A stretch of 64,000 nucleotides of DNA from Umezawaea sp049997955. GTDB taxonomy: Bacteria; Actinomycetota; Actinomycetes; Mycobacteriales; Pseudonocardiaceae. A program made the position numbers and the translations under genes. Shown here piece by piece: positions 8,722-15,628 of this stretch. Within the stretch, counting starts at the first letter, position 1. The number at the start of each line of letters is the position of its first letter. The stretch covers positions 434,001 through 498,000 of the forward strand of contig JAEBDY010000007.1 in NCBI GenBank assembly GCA_049997955.1. The letters run 5' to 3'. The notes beneath the pieces are model-generated. The model was not told the DNA's origin, searched no databases, and saw nothing but the letters and a program-made list of their open reading frames with translations.

Positions 8722-9792
8722 TCAGACCAGGTTCTCCACGGCCGTCGCGATGAGCTTCGACGTCGAGTTGTCCCCGTAGGGCGAGGGGATCGCGGCCAAC
8801 CGCGTTCGGTGACCGGGCACGTCGTCCAGCCACCGCAGCACTTCCGCGCACAGCCGCGCGGGCGGCACCAGGGTTCCGAACGTGCCCTCGATCTCCGGCC
8901 GCTCGGTGCTCCGCCGCACGACCACGACGGGCCGCTTCAGCACGCTCACCTCCTCCTGGATGCCACCGGAGTCGGACACGACGACCGCCGCGCCCCGCGC
9001 CAGCGCCAGGAAAGCCGGGTACGCCTGCGGTTCCACGACGCGCACGGTCGCCAGCAGCGCGCCCAGGCCGAACTCCTCCACCCGCTTCGCCGTCCGGGGG
9101 TGCAGGGGGAGCACGACGGGCAGCGGCAGCCGTGCCAGCTCCCGCAGGACGGTCTCCAGGTTCGCGCGGTCGTCCACGTTCTCCGGGCGGTGGATCGTGG
9201 CGACCACGTAGCCATCGGTCACGAGGCCGTGCCGGGCCAGCACGGCGTGCTGCTCGTCGGTGTCGGGGAGCGCGGCGTCCAGCGCCTCCACGACGGTGTT
9301 GCCGGTCAGCGCGATCCGTTCCGCCGCAACGCCTTCCGCGAGGAGGTTGCGGCGGTTCAGCTCGGTCGGCACGCAGCACAGGTCGGCCACGTGGTCGATC
9401 ATCACCCGGTTGTGCTCCTCGGGCATCGCCCGGTCGTGGCTGCGCAGGCCTGCCTCGACGTGCACCAGGGGCACGCCGTTCGCGTTGGCCGCCAAGGCTC
9501 CCGCGAGCGCGGACGTGGTGTCGCCCTGGACGATGACCGCGCTCGTCGCGTGGGCGGCCAGCACCTCGTCCACGACCTGCACGGCCCGGCCGAGCTGGGC
9601 GCCGCGGCCGACGCCGCCGACCGCGAACTCGTGGAAACGGCCCGGTTCCGGGAGGTCGTCGAGGATCTGCGAGTACATGGACCTGTCGTAGTGCTGTCCC
9701 GTGTAGACCAGCGCCGCGTCCTGGCCGAAGTGCCGGAGCAGCGGAGCGAGCTTGATCAGCTCGGGGCGTGTCCCGCACACCATGGTGATCAC
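8722..9792 (-). CDS. wecB: UDP-N-acetylglucosamine 2-epimerase (non-hydrolysing)
   Basis: Interconverts UDP-GlcNAc and UDP-ManNAc, supplying ManNAc for surface glycans. The 356-residue protein has the family landmarks: VCGTRPELIKLAPL at the N-terminus, VYTGQHYDRSM, VQGDTTSALAGALAA, HVEAGLRSHDRAMPEEHNR, TIHRPENVD, and DSGGIQEEVSVL with the VVRRSTERPE nucleotide site. GTG 9792 is chosen because AAAGGAAA lies about eight bases upstream; ATG 9783 is an alternative. It converges on the FAD oxidoreductase gene and is divergent from the lysyl oxidase gene. Its presence suggests the locus makes a ManNAc- or ManNAcA-containing polymer (inference). Confidence 0.93.
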   Translation of the reverse strand: MITMVCGTRPELIKLAPLLRHFGQDAALVYTGQHYDRSMYSQILDDLPEPGRFHEFAVGGVGRGAQLGRAVQVVDEVLAAHATSAVIVQGDTTSALAGALAANANGVPLVHVEAGLRSHDRAMPEEHNRVMIDHVADLCCVPTELNRRNLLAEGVAAERIALTGNTVVEALDAALPDTDEQHAVLARHGLVTDGYVVATIHRPENVDDRANLETVLRELARLPLPVVLPLHPRTAKRVEEFGLGALLATVRVVEPQAYPAFLALARGAAVVVSDSGGIQEEVSVLKRPVVVVRRSTERPEIEGTFGTLVPPARLCAEVLRWLDDVPGHRTRLAAIPSPYGDNSTSKLIATAVENLV

Positions 9793-9966
9793 TCGGTGTT
9801 TTCCTTTCGCCCCAACGTGGAACCTCCACGCTACTGATTCGGGCACCGTGATTTCCCCTACCTCAGCCCATCGGGTGAACGGCGGCATCCGCGTGCGGGT
9901 GGTGGCGCGCGGACTCTCTAGGGTTGTCGGCGCAGGAGGTCGCCGAGCGGGAGTGGGAAGTTCAGC

Positions 9967-10896
9967 GTGTTGAGAAAGTACGGGGCGCTGGCGGGCGTCG
10001 TCGTGGCCGTGGCGTTCGTGGTGTCGGCGCCGCGGGCGGGCGCGGAGACCTCGCCGATGCTGCCGGACCTGCGCCAGGCCCCGGTGGGCTGCGAAGGTGG
10101 GTACGGCGGCGATCCGGTCACGTGCCAGGCCTGGGACGTGTGCCTGGTCGCGGAGGCCACCGCGCCGCGCGGCGAGTGCCTGGAGTCCGGGCCCGCCAAG
10201 GCGGCCCGCCTCCGCTTCACCAGTTCCGCGGACAACGTCGGCGACGGCCCGCTGCTGCTGTTCGGCCGCCGCGACAGCGCGGACGAGCCGGTGATGCGGG
10301 TGCGCCAGGCGTTCCAGTCCGGTGTGGACGGACCGGTCCCACGGGGTTTCGCCTCGGCGCAGCGCGCGACGACGGCGTTCGCCCACTACGAGTCCACGGG
10401 GACGCACGAGCACTGGCACCTTATGGGGTTCGAGCGCTTCCAGCTGAAGACCCCGGCGGGCGAGCCGATGCCCGTGGACCGAAAGAACGGGTTCTGCCTC
10501 GGCGACCGCTACCCGACCCACGACGTCGGGAGGCTGACCTACGCGCCGGAGGAAGGCACGCCGGCGGGCGAGGTCGCCGACCTGCTGGACGGCAACGTGT
10601 GCGGGCACCGGAGCCCGGACGGGCTGGACGTCGTGGAGGGCATCTCCGTCGGCTCCGGCGACGACCACCGGTACGACGCGGACTTCCAGTGGCTCGACAT
10701 CACCCACGTCCCGTCTGGCGTGTACGACCTGGTGCACACCGTGAACCCGGACCGGACGCTGCTGGAGAAGGACTACGCCAACAACTCGTCGTCGGTGTCG
10801 CTGTCCGTCGAGTGGCCTCCCGAGACGGGGCCGATGGTCGCCCCGCCGAAGGTCCGGTTCCTGCGCAGCTGCCCCGGTCAGGCGCGCTGCACCTGA
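9967..10896 (+). CDS. secreted lysyl oxidase family protein
   Basis: A 309-residue exported protein with a signal peptide (hydrophobic residues 7-20, AGA cleavage near 27). It matches the copper amine oxidase lysyl oxidase: copper-ligand cluster HEHWH at 147-151, KNGFCLGD at 173-180, YDADFQWLDIT at 236-246, and EKDYANNS near 267-274. Lys173 and Tyr236 sit where the animal enzymes have the Lys and Tyr that form the lysine tyrosylquinone cofactor. It would oxidise primary amines, possibly peptidyl lysine, outside the cell. GTG start; the candidate -10 TAGGGT at 9919-9924 gives a leader of about 36 nt. It sits next to surface-polysaccharide genes, so a role in cross-linking the cell surface is possible but inferred. 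Confidence 0.85.
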   Translation: MLRKYGALAGVVVAVAFVVSAPRAGAETSPMLPDLRQAPVGCEGGYGGDPVTCQAWDVCLVAEATAPRGECLESGPAKAARLRFTSSADNVGDGPLLLFGRRDSADEPVMRVRQAFQSGVDGPVPRGFASAQRATTAFAHYESTGTHEHWHLMGFERFQLKTPAGEPMPVDRKNGFCLGDRYPTHDVGRLTYAPEEGTPAGEVADLLDGNVCGHRSPDGLDVVEGISVGSGDDHRYDADFQWLDITHVPSGVYDLVHTVNPDRTLLEKDYANNSSSVSLSVEWPPETGPMVAPPKVRFLRSCPGQARCT

Positions 10897-10965
10897 CCGG
10901 GCGCGGTGCCCGCCGCGCACGGGATCGGTGCCGTGGATCGGGTCGCCGTCAGGAGCACCCGAGCG

Positions 10966-12375
10966 TCACGGGCCGAAGGTCGTCCCCAACCCGGTGAGGG
11001 AGGCCAGGACCTCTGACTCCAGGTCGGGGGACTGGTCGGCCGCCCACCACACGTACCCGTCCGGCCGGACCACCACCGCGCCCGTGCCGCCGGTGGCGGT
11101 GTCGAAGCCGAGGCGGGCGGCCAGGTCGAAGGCCTTCGGCAGTGCGGAACCGGTCAGCAGCAGCGGACGGCCCGAGAGCAGGGTGACCGAGGGCATCCGC
11201 TTGCCCACCAGCGGATGCGCGCCCGCGACCGGGTAGGCGACGTCGAGCGCGGCGAGCTTCTCGGCGAGCGCCGTGGCGAACGCCGGAACGGTGTCGACCA
11301 AGCCGTTCAGCAGGGTGCGGAGCGCGCGCTGCTCCGCCGTGGTGGCGCTGATCAGCGCGGTCTGGGCGAGGGTGTGCTCGGCCAGCGCCAGGCCGACGGG
11401 GTGGCGTTCGGCGTGGTAGCTGTCGAGCAGGCCGGGGGCGGCGGTGCCGCGGACCTCGGCGGCGAGCTTCCAGCCCAGGTTCATGGCGTCCTGCACACCG
11501 ACGTTCAGGCCGACGCCGCCCGCCGGGAAGTGCATGTGGGCGGCGTCGCCCGCCAGCAGGACCCGGCCACGCCGGTAGGCGGCGGCGACCCTGGTGGCGT
11601 TGCCGAACCGCGACAGCCAGCCCGGGTCGTGCATGCCGAAGTCGCTCCCCGCCACGCGCAGGGTGGTGGCGCGCAGGTCGTCGAGGGTGAACGGGTCGTC
11701 GGGGCGCTGGTTGAGGGAGTCCGTGCCCGCGATGCGGTACCGGCCGCCGCCCAGCGGGACGGTGATGAGCGCTCCGTCGTCGGTCTGGGCGCTCAGCACC
11801 GGCTGCTCGGTCAGCGCGACCTCGCCGACGTACCCGAACGTGGTCGCGTCCGCGCCGGGGAAGTCGATGCCCGCGGCCTTGCGGACCGTGCTGCCCGCGC
11901 CGTCGGCCCCCACCACGAAGGACGCGGTGAGGGTGCGGGAGTCGTCCAGGGTCGCGGTGACCGACGACGCGTCCTGCGCCAGGTCCGTGACGGCGTGGCC
12001 GCGCAGGACGCGGACACCCAGGTCCAGCGCCCGCTGCTCGAACAGCTCCTCCGTGCGGGCCTGCGGGAACGCCAGCATGTACGGGTGGGGCGTGTCGAGG
12101 CCGGTGAAGTCGAGCCGGTTCTCCAGCATCCCGAAGTGCCAGTTCGGCCGCGGCACGCCGTCGGTGAGGAACCGCTCCTCCGCGCCGCGCAGGGCCAGCA
12201 CCTCCACGGTGCGCGGGTGCAGGCCCATCGCCTTCGAGTGCGGGCTCCTGGTCGGGGAGCGCTCGACCACGAGCGTCGGCACGCCCGCCAGTGCCAGTTC
12301 CGCCGCCGTCCACAGCCCGACGGGACCACCGCCCACCACGACGACCTGGTTTGGTTGGTTGATGTCTACATTCAT
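10966..12375 (-). CDS. FAD-dependent aromatic monooxygenase (PHBH/MhpA type)
   Basis: A 469-residue class A flavin monooxygenase. It has VVVVGGGPVGLWTAAELALAG for FAD, then ERSPTRSPHSKAMGLHPRT, the second FAD motif GDAAHMHFPAGGVGLNVGVQD, and a C-terminal thioredoxin-like extension (HPLVGKRMPSVTLLSG onward) as in phenol/polyketide hydroxylases. It uses NAD(P)H and O2 to hydroxylate an aromatic substrate, perhaps in catabolism or antibiotic tailoring or inactivation. It is divergent from a TetR gene 45 bp away, whose presumed operator overlaps this gene's ATG. TATAGT on its strand lies seven bases before the ATG, so the mRNA is probably leaderless. Confidence 0.88.
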   Translation of the reverse strand: MNVDINQPNQVVVVGGGPVGLWTAAELALAGVPTLVVERSPTRSPHSKAMGLHPRTVEVLALRGAEERFLTDGVPRPNWHFGMLENRLDFTGLDTPHPYMLAFPQARTEELFEQRALDLGVRVLRGHAVTDLAQDASSVTATLDDSRTLTASFVVGADGAGSTVRKAAGIDFPGADATTFGYVGEVALTEQPVLSAQTDDGALITVPLGGGRYRIAGTDSLNQRPDDPFTLDDLRATTLRVAGSDFGMHDPGWLSRFGNATRVAAAYRRGRVLLAGDAAHMHFPAGGVGLNVGVQDAMNLGWKLAAEVRGTAAPGLLDSYHAERHPVGLALAEHTLAQTALISATTAEQRALRTLLNGLVDTVPAFATALAEKLAALDVAYPVAGAHPLVGKRMPSVTLLSGRPLLLTGSALPKAFDLAARLGFDTATGGTGAVVVRPDGYVWWAADQSPDLESEVLASLTGLGTTFGP

Positions 12376-12390
12376 AGTAATGACTATACT
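12374..12390. promoter_or_regulatory. divergent promoter/operator for monooxygenase and TetR
   Basis: Inverted repeat ATAGT (12374-12378), 4-nt spacer, ACTAT (12383-12387). It overlaps the monooxygenase start codon and two -10-like hexamers: TATAGT on the minus strand (12388-12383) and TATACT on the plus strand (12385-12390). A bound TetR dimer would shut both promoters. Confidence 0.6.
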
Positions 12391-12420
12391 CTGAAATTGA
12401 CCGGGCACTACCATCGGCTC

Positions 12421-13044
12421 ATGGCAACGCGCGAGTACCGGTCGTCCGTACGGGCGCGGCACGCCGAGGACACGCGGCGCACGATCGTCGACGCGGCCGC
12501 GGAGCTGTTCATCGAGCAGGGCTACGCGCGGACCAGCGTCGCGGCCGTCGCGGCGGCGGCCGGGGTCGCGGTGAACACCGTCTACACGAGCGTCGGCGGC
12601 AAGTCGGCGCTGATCATGGCGTTGACCGAGGACGGGGCCGACGACCGGACGGCGATCGAGACGGCGCGGCGGATCGAGGAGGTCGACGACCCGGCGGAGA
12701 TCCTGCGCATCACCGCCGTCGGCACCGGCCGGGTGCGCCGCGAGCGCTGGCGGGTGCTCGGCATCCTGCTCGACAACCGGACCGCCGACCCCGACGTCGC
12801 CGCGGCGGCGGACGCCGCCACCTGTACCGTTCGCGGCAGGCTCGACCGGATCGCCCGGCGACTGGTCGACACCGGCGGGGTGCGGCCGGGGATCGACCTC
12901 GAACGGGTCGAGCAGGTGCTGTGGTTCTACTTCGGGTTCCAGGCGTGGCGGACCGCGCGCGACCTGGGCTGGGACTGGGACGAGGCCGCCGACTGGCTGG
13001 GCGCCCAGGCCACGACCGCGCTCCTGTCCGACCGGCCCCGGTGA
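12421..13044 (+). CDS. TetR-family transcriptional regulator
   Basis: A 207-residue repressor with an N-terminal TetR helix-turn-helix: IVDAAAELFIEQGYARTSVA, then AGVAVNTVYTSVGGKSALI (residues about 21-65). The ligand domain ends with the hydrophobic VEQVLWFYFGFQAWRTARDLGW. Very similar C-terminal wording (VLWFCFGPNSWRTLVQGCGW) occurs in the other TetR at 34507, so the two are paralogues. ATG start; there is no strong ribosome-binding site. It is divergent from the aromatic monooxygenase with a shared palindromic operator, so it probably represses that gene and itself until an aromatic ligand binds. The ligand is unknown. Confidence 0.88.
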   Translation: MATREYRSSVRARHAEDTRRTIVDAAAELFIEQGYARTSVAAVAAAAGVAVNTVYTSVGGKSALIMALTEDGADDRTAIETARRIEEVDDPAEILRITAVGTGRVRRERWRVLGILLDNRTADPDVAAAADAATCTVRGRLDRIARRLVDTGGVRPGIDLERVEQVLWFYFGFQAWRTARDLGWDWDEAADWLGAQATTALLSDRPR

Positions 13045-13104
13045 CTTTCCCCGCCGACCGGTGTCCTGCTCGTGAGGGGTAGGGCTCGGCGAAGGGAGAC
13101 GATC

Positions 13105-13872
13105 ATGCACGTGCTCGCGAACGGTGTGCGGGTGTCCTACACGGACCAGGGTGACGGCGTGCCGCTGGTCCTGCTGCACGGCGGCATGGTGACCGGCGGG
13201 CTGATGTGGGCGAACCACGCCGAGGAGCTGGCGAGGACGCACCGGGTGCTGGTGCCGGACACGCGCGGGCACGGCGGGTCGGACAACCCGGACGACGAGT
13301 TCGGCTACGACCTGTTCGCCGACGACGTGGCCGCGTTCATCACGGCGCTCGACCTCGACCGGCCGGTGGTCGTCGGGTACAGCGACGGTGCGCAGACCGG
13401 GATCGAGCTCGGGCTGCGGCATCCGGGGTCCGTGGCCGGGCTGGTGCTCGGCGGCGTGGTCGTGGAGCCGACCGGGCGGTACGCGGAGGACTTGGCGGAC
13501 ATGGGTTTCACCGTGCCCGGCGAGGTGGACGCGGCGAAGTTCGACGGGCTGCACCCCGGCTTCCTGGACCAGGTGAAGTCCTTGCACGCCGACGTGTACG
13601 GGCCGGACTACTGGCGGCACTTCCTGGAGCTGACCTCGCGCCTGTGGCTGACCGTGCCGGCGTACTCCGACGAGGTGCTGGGCCGCATCCCGGTGCCGAC
13701 GCTGGTGGTCGCGGGCGACCGGGACGGCGCGGCGATCGAGCAGGCTCCGCGGTTCGTCCGCGCGCTGCCCGACGGTGAGCTGGCGGTGATCCCCGGAGCC
13801 GACCACGGCGCGGCCGACCGCCCGCTGTTCCGCGAGGTCGTGCGGGACTTCGTGGGCCGCCGCCGTTCGTGA
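13105..13872 (+). CDS. alpha/beta hydrolase
   Basis: A 255-residue cytoplasmic alpha/beta-hydrolase fold enzyme. Oxyanion region LVLLHGGMVTGG, nucleophile elbow GYSDGAQ (Ser at the G-x-S-x-G position), acid region VVAGDRDGA and the general-base His in PGADHGAAD are all present, so it should be active on an ester or related bond. ATG 13105 has GAAGGGAGA six bases upstream; longer in-frame starts at 13072 lack one. It follows the TetR gene by about 60 nt in the same direction and may be part of the same response. A strong hairpin ends the unit. Substrate unknown. Confidence 0.85.
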   Translation: MHVLANGVRVSYTDQGDGVPLVLLHGGMVTGGLMWANHAEELARTHRVLVPDTRGHGGSDNPDDEFGYDLFADDVAAFITALDLDRPVVVGYSDGAQTGIELGLRHPGSVAGLVLGGVVVEPTGRYAEDLADMGFTVPGEVDAAKFDGLHPGFLDQVKSLHADVYGPDYWRHFLELTSRLWLTVPAYSDEVLGRIPVPTLVVAGDRDGAAIEQAPRFVRALPDGELAVIPGADHGAADRPLFREVVRDFVGRRRS

Positions 13873-13875
13873 GCG

Positions 13876-13902
13876 GACCGGTGGCGAGGGGTGCCACCGG
13901 TC
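13876..13902 (+). terminator. hairpin terminator after the hydrolase
   Basis: Perfect 10-bp stem GACCGGTGGC / GCCACCGGTC with loop gaggggt, starting four bases after the hydrolase stop. Confidence 0.75.
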
Positions 13903-14037
13903 GCGACGCCGAGCGGGCCGGGGAGGTCGGGGGATCGCCCGAGCCGCACGACGGGGTCGAGGCCGCCCGTTCTCGCCACGTGCGCCGTCCCGTCCCGCTA
14001 CGGTCGGGGGAATTCGCGCGATCTCCGGGGGACACCC

Positions 14038-15435
14038 ATGCCCGACTCCGCAGCCGAGGTCTTCGACCGGCTCGCCGCCACCGAACCGCCGACGCGCACC
14101 AGGAAGCTGTTCGGCACGGCCGTCGTGCTGGGCGGCAGCGTCGCGGGCCTGCTGGCCGCCCGCGTGCTCACCGACCACGCCGAGCGCGTCGTGGTGGTCG
14201 AACGCGACGAGCCCGACGGGGCGACCTCCCGGCGAGGTGTTCCGCAGTCGGCGCAGGTGCACACCCTGCTGCCCGGCGGGCGCAGGCAGCTCGACCGGTG
14301 GTTCGACGGGTTCGCCGAGGAAGCCGTCGCCGAAGGGGCGATGGTCGCGAGGCCGGGCAACTTCAAGGCCTACTTCAACGGCGTGGAGAAGGTGGAGGAC
14401 CCCACCTTCGAGCTGATCATCGCGAGCAGGCCGTTCCTGGAGTCGATCATCCGCCGCCGCGTGGTCGCGCTGCCCGACGTCGCCGTGGTGCGGGGCCGGG
14501 CGACCGCGGTCGACATCGCCGACGGGCGGGCGATCGGCGTGCGGTACGTCGGCGAGGACGGCGCGGAGGCGGTCCTGGCCGCGGACTTCGTGGTCGACGC
14601 CATGGGCCGGTCGAGCAGGCTCGGCGACTGGCTGGAGGCGGCCGGGTGGGGGAAGCCGCACATGGAGCGGATGCCCATCGACATCAACTACACCACCGCG
14701 TACTTCCGGCGCGCGGAACGGGTTCCCGAGGTCGTGGCGGGCATCTCGTTCTGGGCCGAGCCGAAGCGCCCGGCAGGCGTCGCCCCCGCCGCGCTCAACG
14801 CGATCGAGGGCGACCGGTGGATGATCATGCTCGGCGGGTACGGCGACGACCGGCCGGGCGCCACGCCCGAGGAGTTCCTCCGGATGTGCGGGCGCCTCCC
14901 CGAGATCTTCGGCAACGCCGCCGCGGGGGAGATGCTCGGCGACGTCCACCAGTACAAGCAGGCCGACAGCAGGCGGCGGGCCTACCACGCGCTGGAGCGG
15001 TTCCCGGCGCGGCTGGTCAGCGTCGGCGACGCGGTGGCGTCGTTCAACCCGATCTACGGCCAGGGCATGTCGTCGGCGGCGCTGCACGCCTCCTGCCTGT
15101 CCGAGTGGCTGCGGTCCGACCCCGTCCCGGACGCGCCCGCGAAGGGGTTCTTCGCTCTGCAGAAGGTCGTCGTGGACTCGGCGTGGCAGACCTCGGCCAC
15201 CCCGGACCTGGCGCTCCCGCACATCAGCGGCCCGTACCCGCGCGGGTACCGGGCCGCCCAGTGGGTGACCGACCAGATCGTGGAGGCGTCCGTGACGGAC
15301 GTGGAGGTCGCGAAGCGGTTCAACGCGGTCACGTTCATGACGGCTCACCCGACCTCGCTCATCTCGCCGAGCACCGTCTTGCGCGCCCTCCGCACCAACC
15401 TGCGGAACCGGCGGAGGGGCGGGCTTTCCCAGTAG
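14038..15435 (+). CDS. FAD-dependent oxidoreductase (epoxidase/halogenase-like)
   Basis: A 465-residue flavoprotein. The FAD dinucleotide motif is displaced about 30 residues from the start (AVVLGGSVAGLLAARVLTDHAERVVVVERD), followed by RRGVPQSAQVHTLLPGGRR, FVVDAMGRSSRLGDWL and the late SVGDAVASFNPIYGQGMSSA. This pattern (PQ.xH.LL and GRGS/GMSSA) is typical of a large actinobacterial group annotated as FAD-dependent oxidoreductases near the squalene/polyketide epoxidase and hydroxylase families. ATG start with GGGGGAC upstream. It stands alone between the hydrolase terminator and the NACHT gene. Likely a tailoring or redox enzyme; substrate unknown. Confidence 0.82.
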   Translation: MPDSAAEVFDRLAATEPPTRTRKLFGTAVVLGGSVAGLLAARVLTDHAERVVVVERDEPDGATSRRGVPQSAQVHTLLPGGRRQLDRWFDGFAEEAVAEGAMVARPGNFKAYFNGVEKVEDPTFELIIASRPFLESIIRRRVVALPDVAVVRGRATAVDIADGRAIGVRYVGEDGAEAVLAADFVVDAMGRSSRLGDWLEAAGWGKPHMERMPIDINYTTAYFRRAERVPEVVAGISFWAEPKRPAGVAPAALNAIEGDRWMIMLGGYGDDRPGATPEEFLRMCGRLPEIFGNAAAGEMLGDVHQYKQADSRRRAYHALERFPARLVSVGDAVASFNPIYGQGMSSAALHASCLSEWLRSDPVPDAPAKGFFALQKVVVDSAWQTSATPDLALPHISGPYPRGYRAAQWVTDQIVEASVTDVEVAKRFNAVTFMTAHPTSLISPSTVLRALRTNLRNRRRGGLSQ

Positions 15436-15628
15436 ACCGGTCGGACTGCGGAGCCCCGCGTCCGAATAGGGGTTGACGTGGCCGTACGGCCGCCGTCGAC
15501 AATGATCCAGTAGTCGTCGACCGCCCGTCTTGTCCGTTATCGGCGGCCATTCGGGCTATCGACCCGCGCGCGCCTACCACCTGCGGCCGGTTCGCCACTA
15601 CGGTCGGTTTCCGACGTGGGAGGTGATC

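Noticed and set aside
10901..10918. Hairpin GCGCGG / CCGCGC between the lysyl oxidase and monooxygenase genes.
   Set aside because: Only 6 bp in a very GC-rich area. It may terminate, but support is too weak to list.
15473..15503. TTGACG, a GGCCGTACGGCC palindrome and GACAAT with a 19-nt spacer, like a MerR-controlled promoter.
   Set aside because: No MerR gene nearby and GACAAT is a weak -10. It is mentioned only as a side remark in the NACHT finding.
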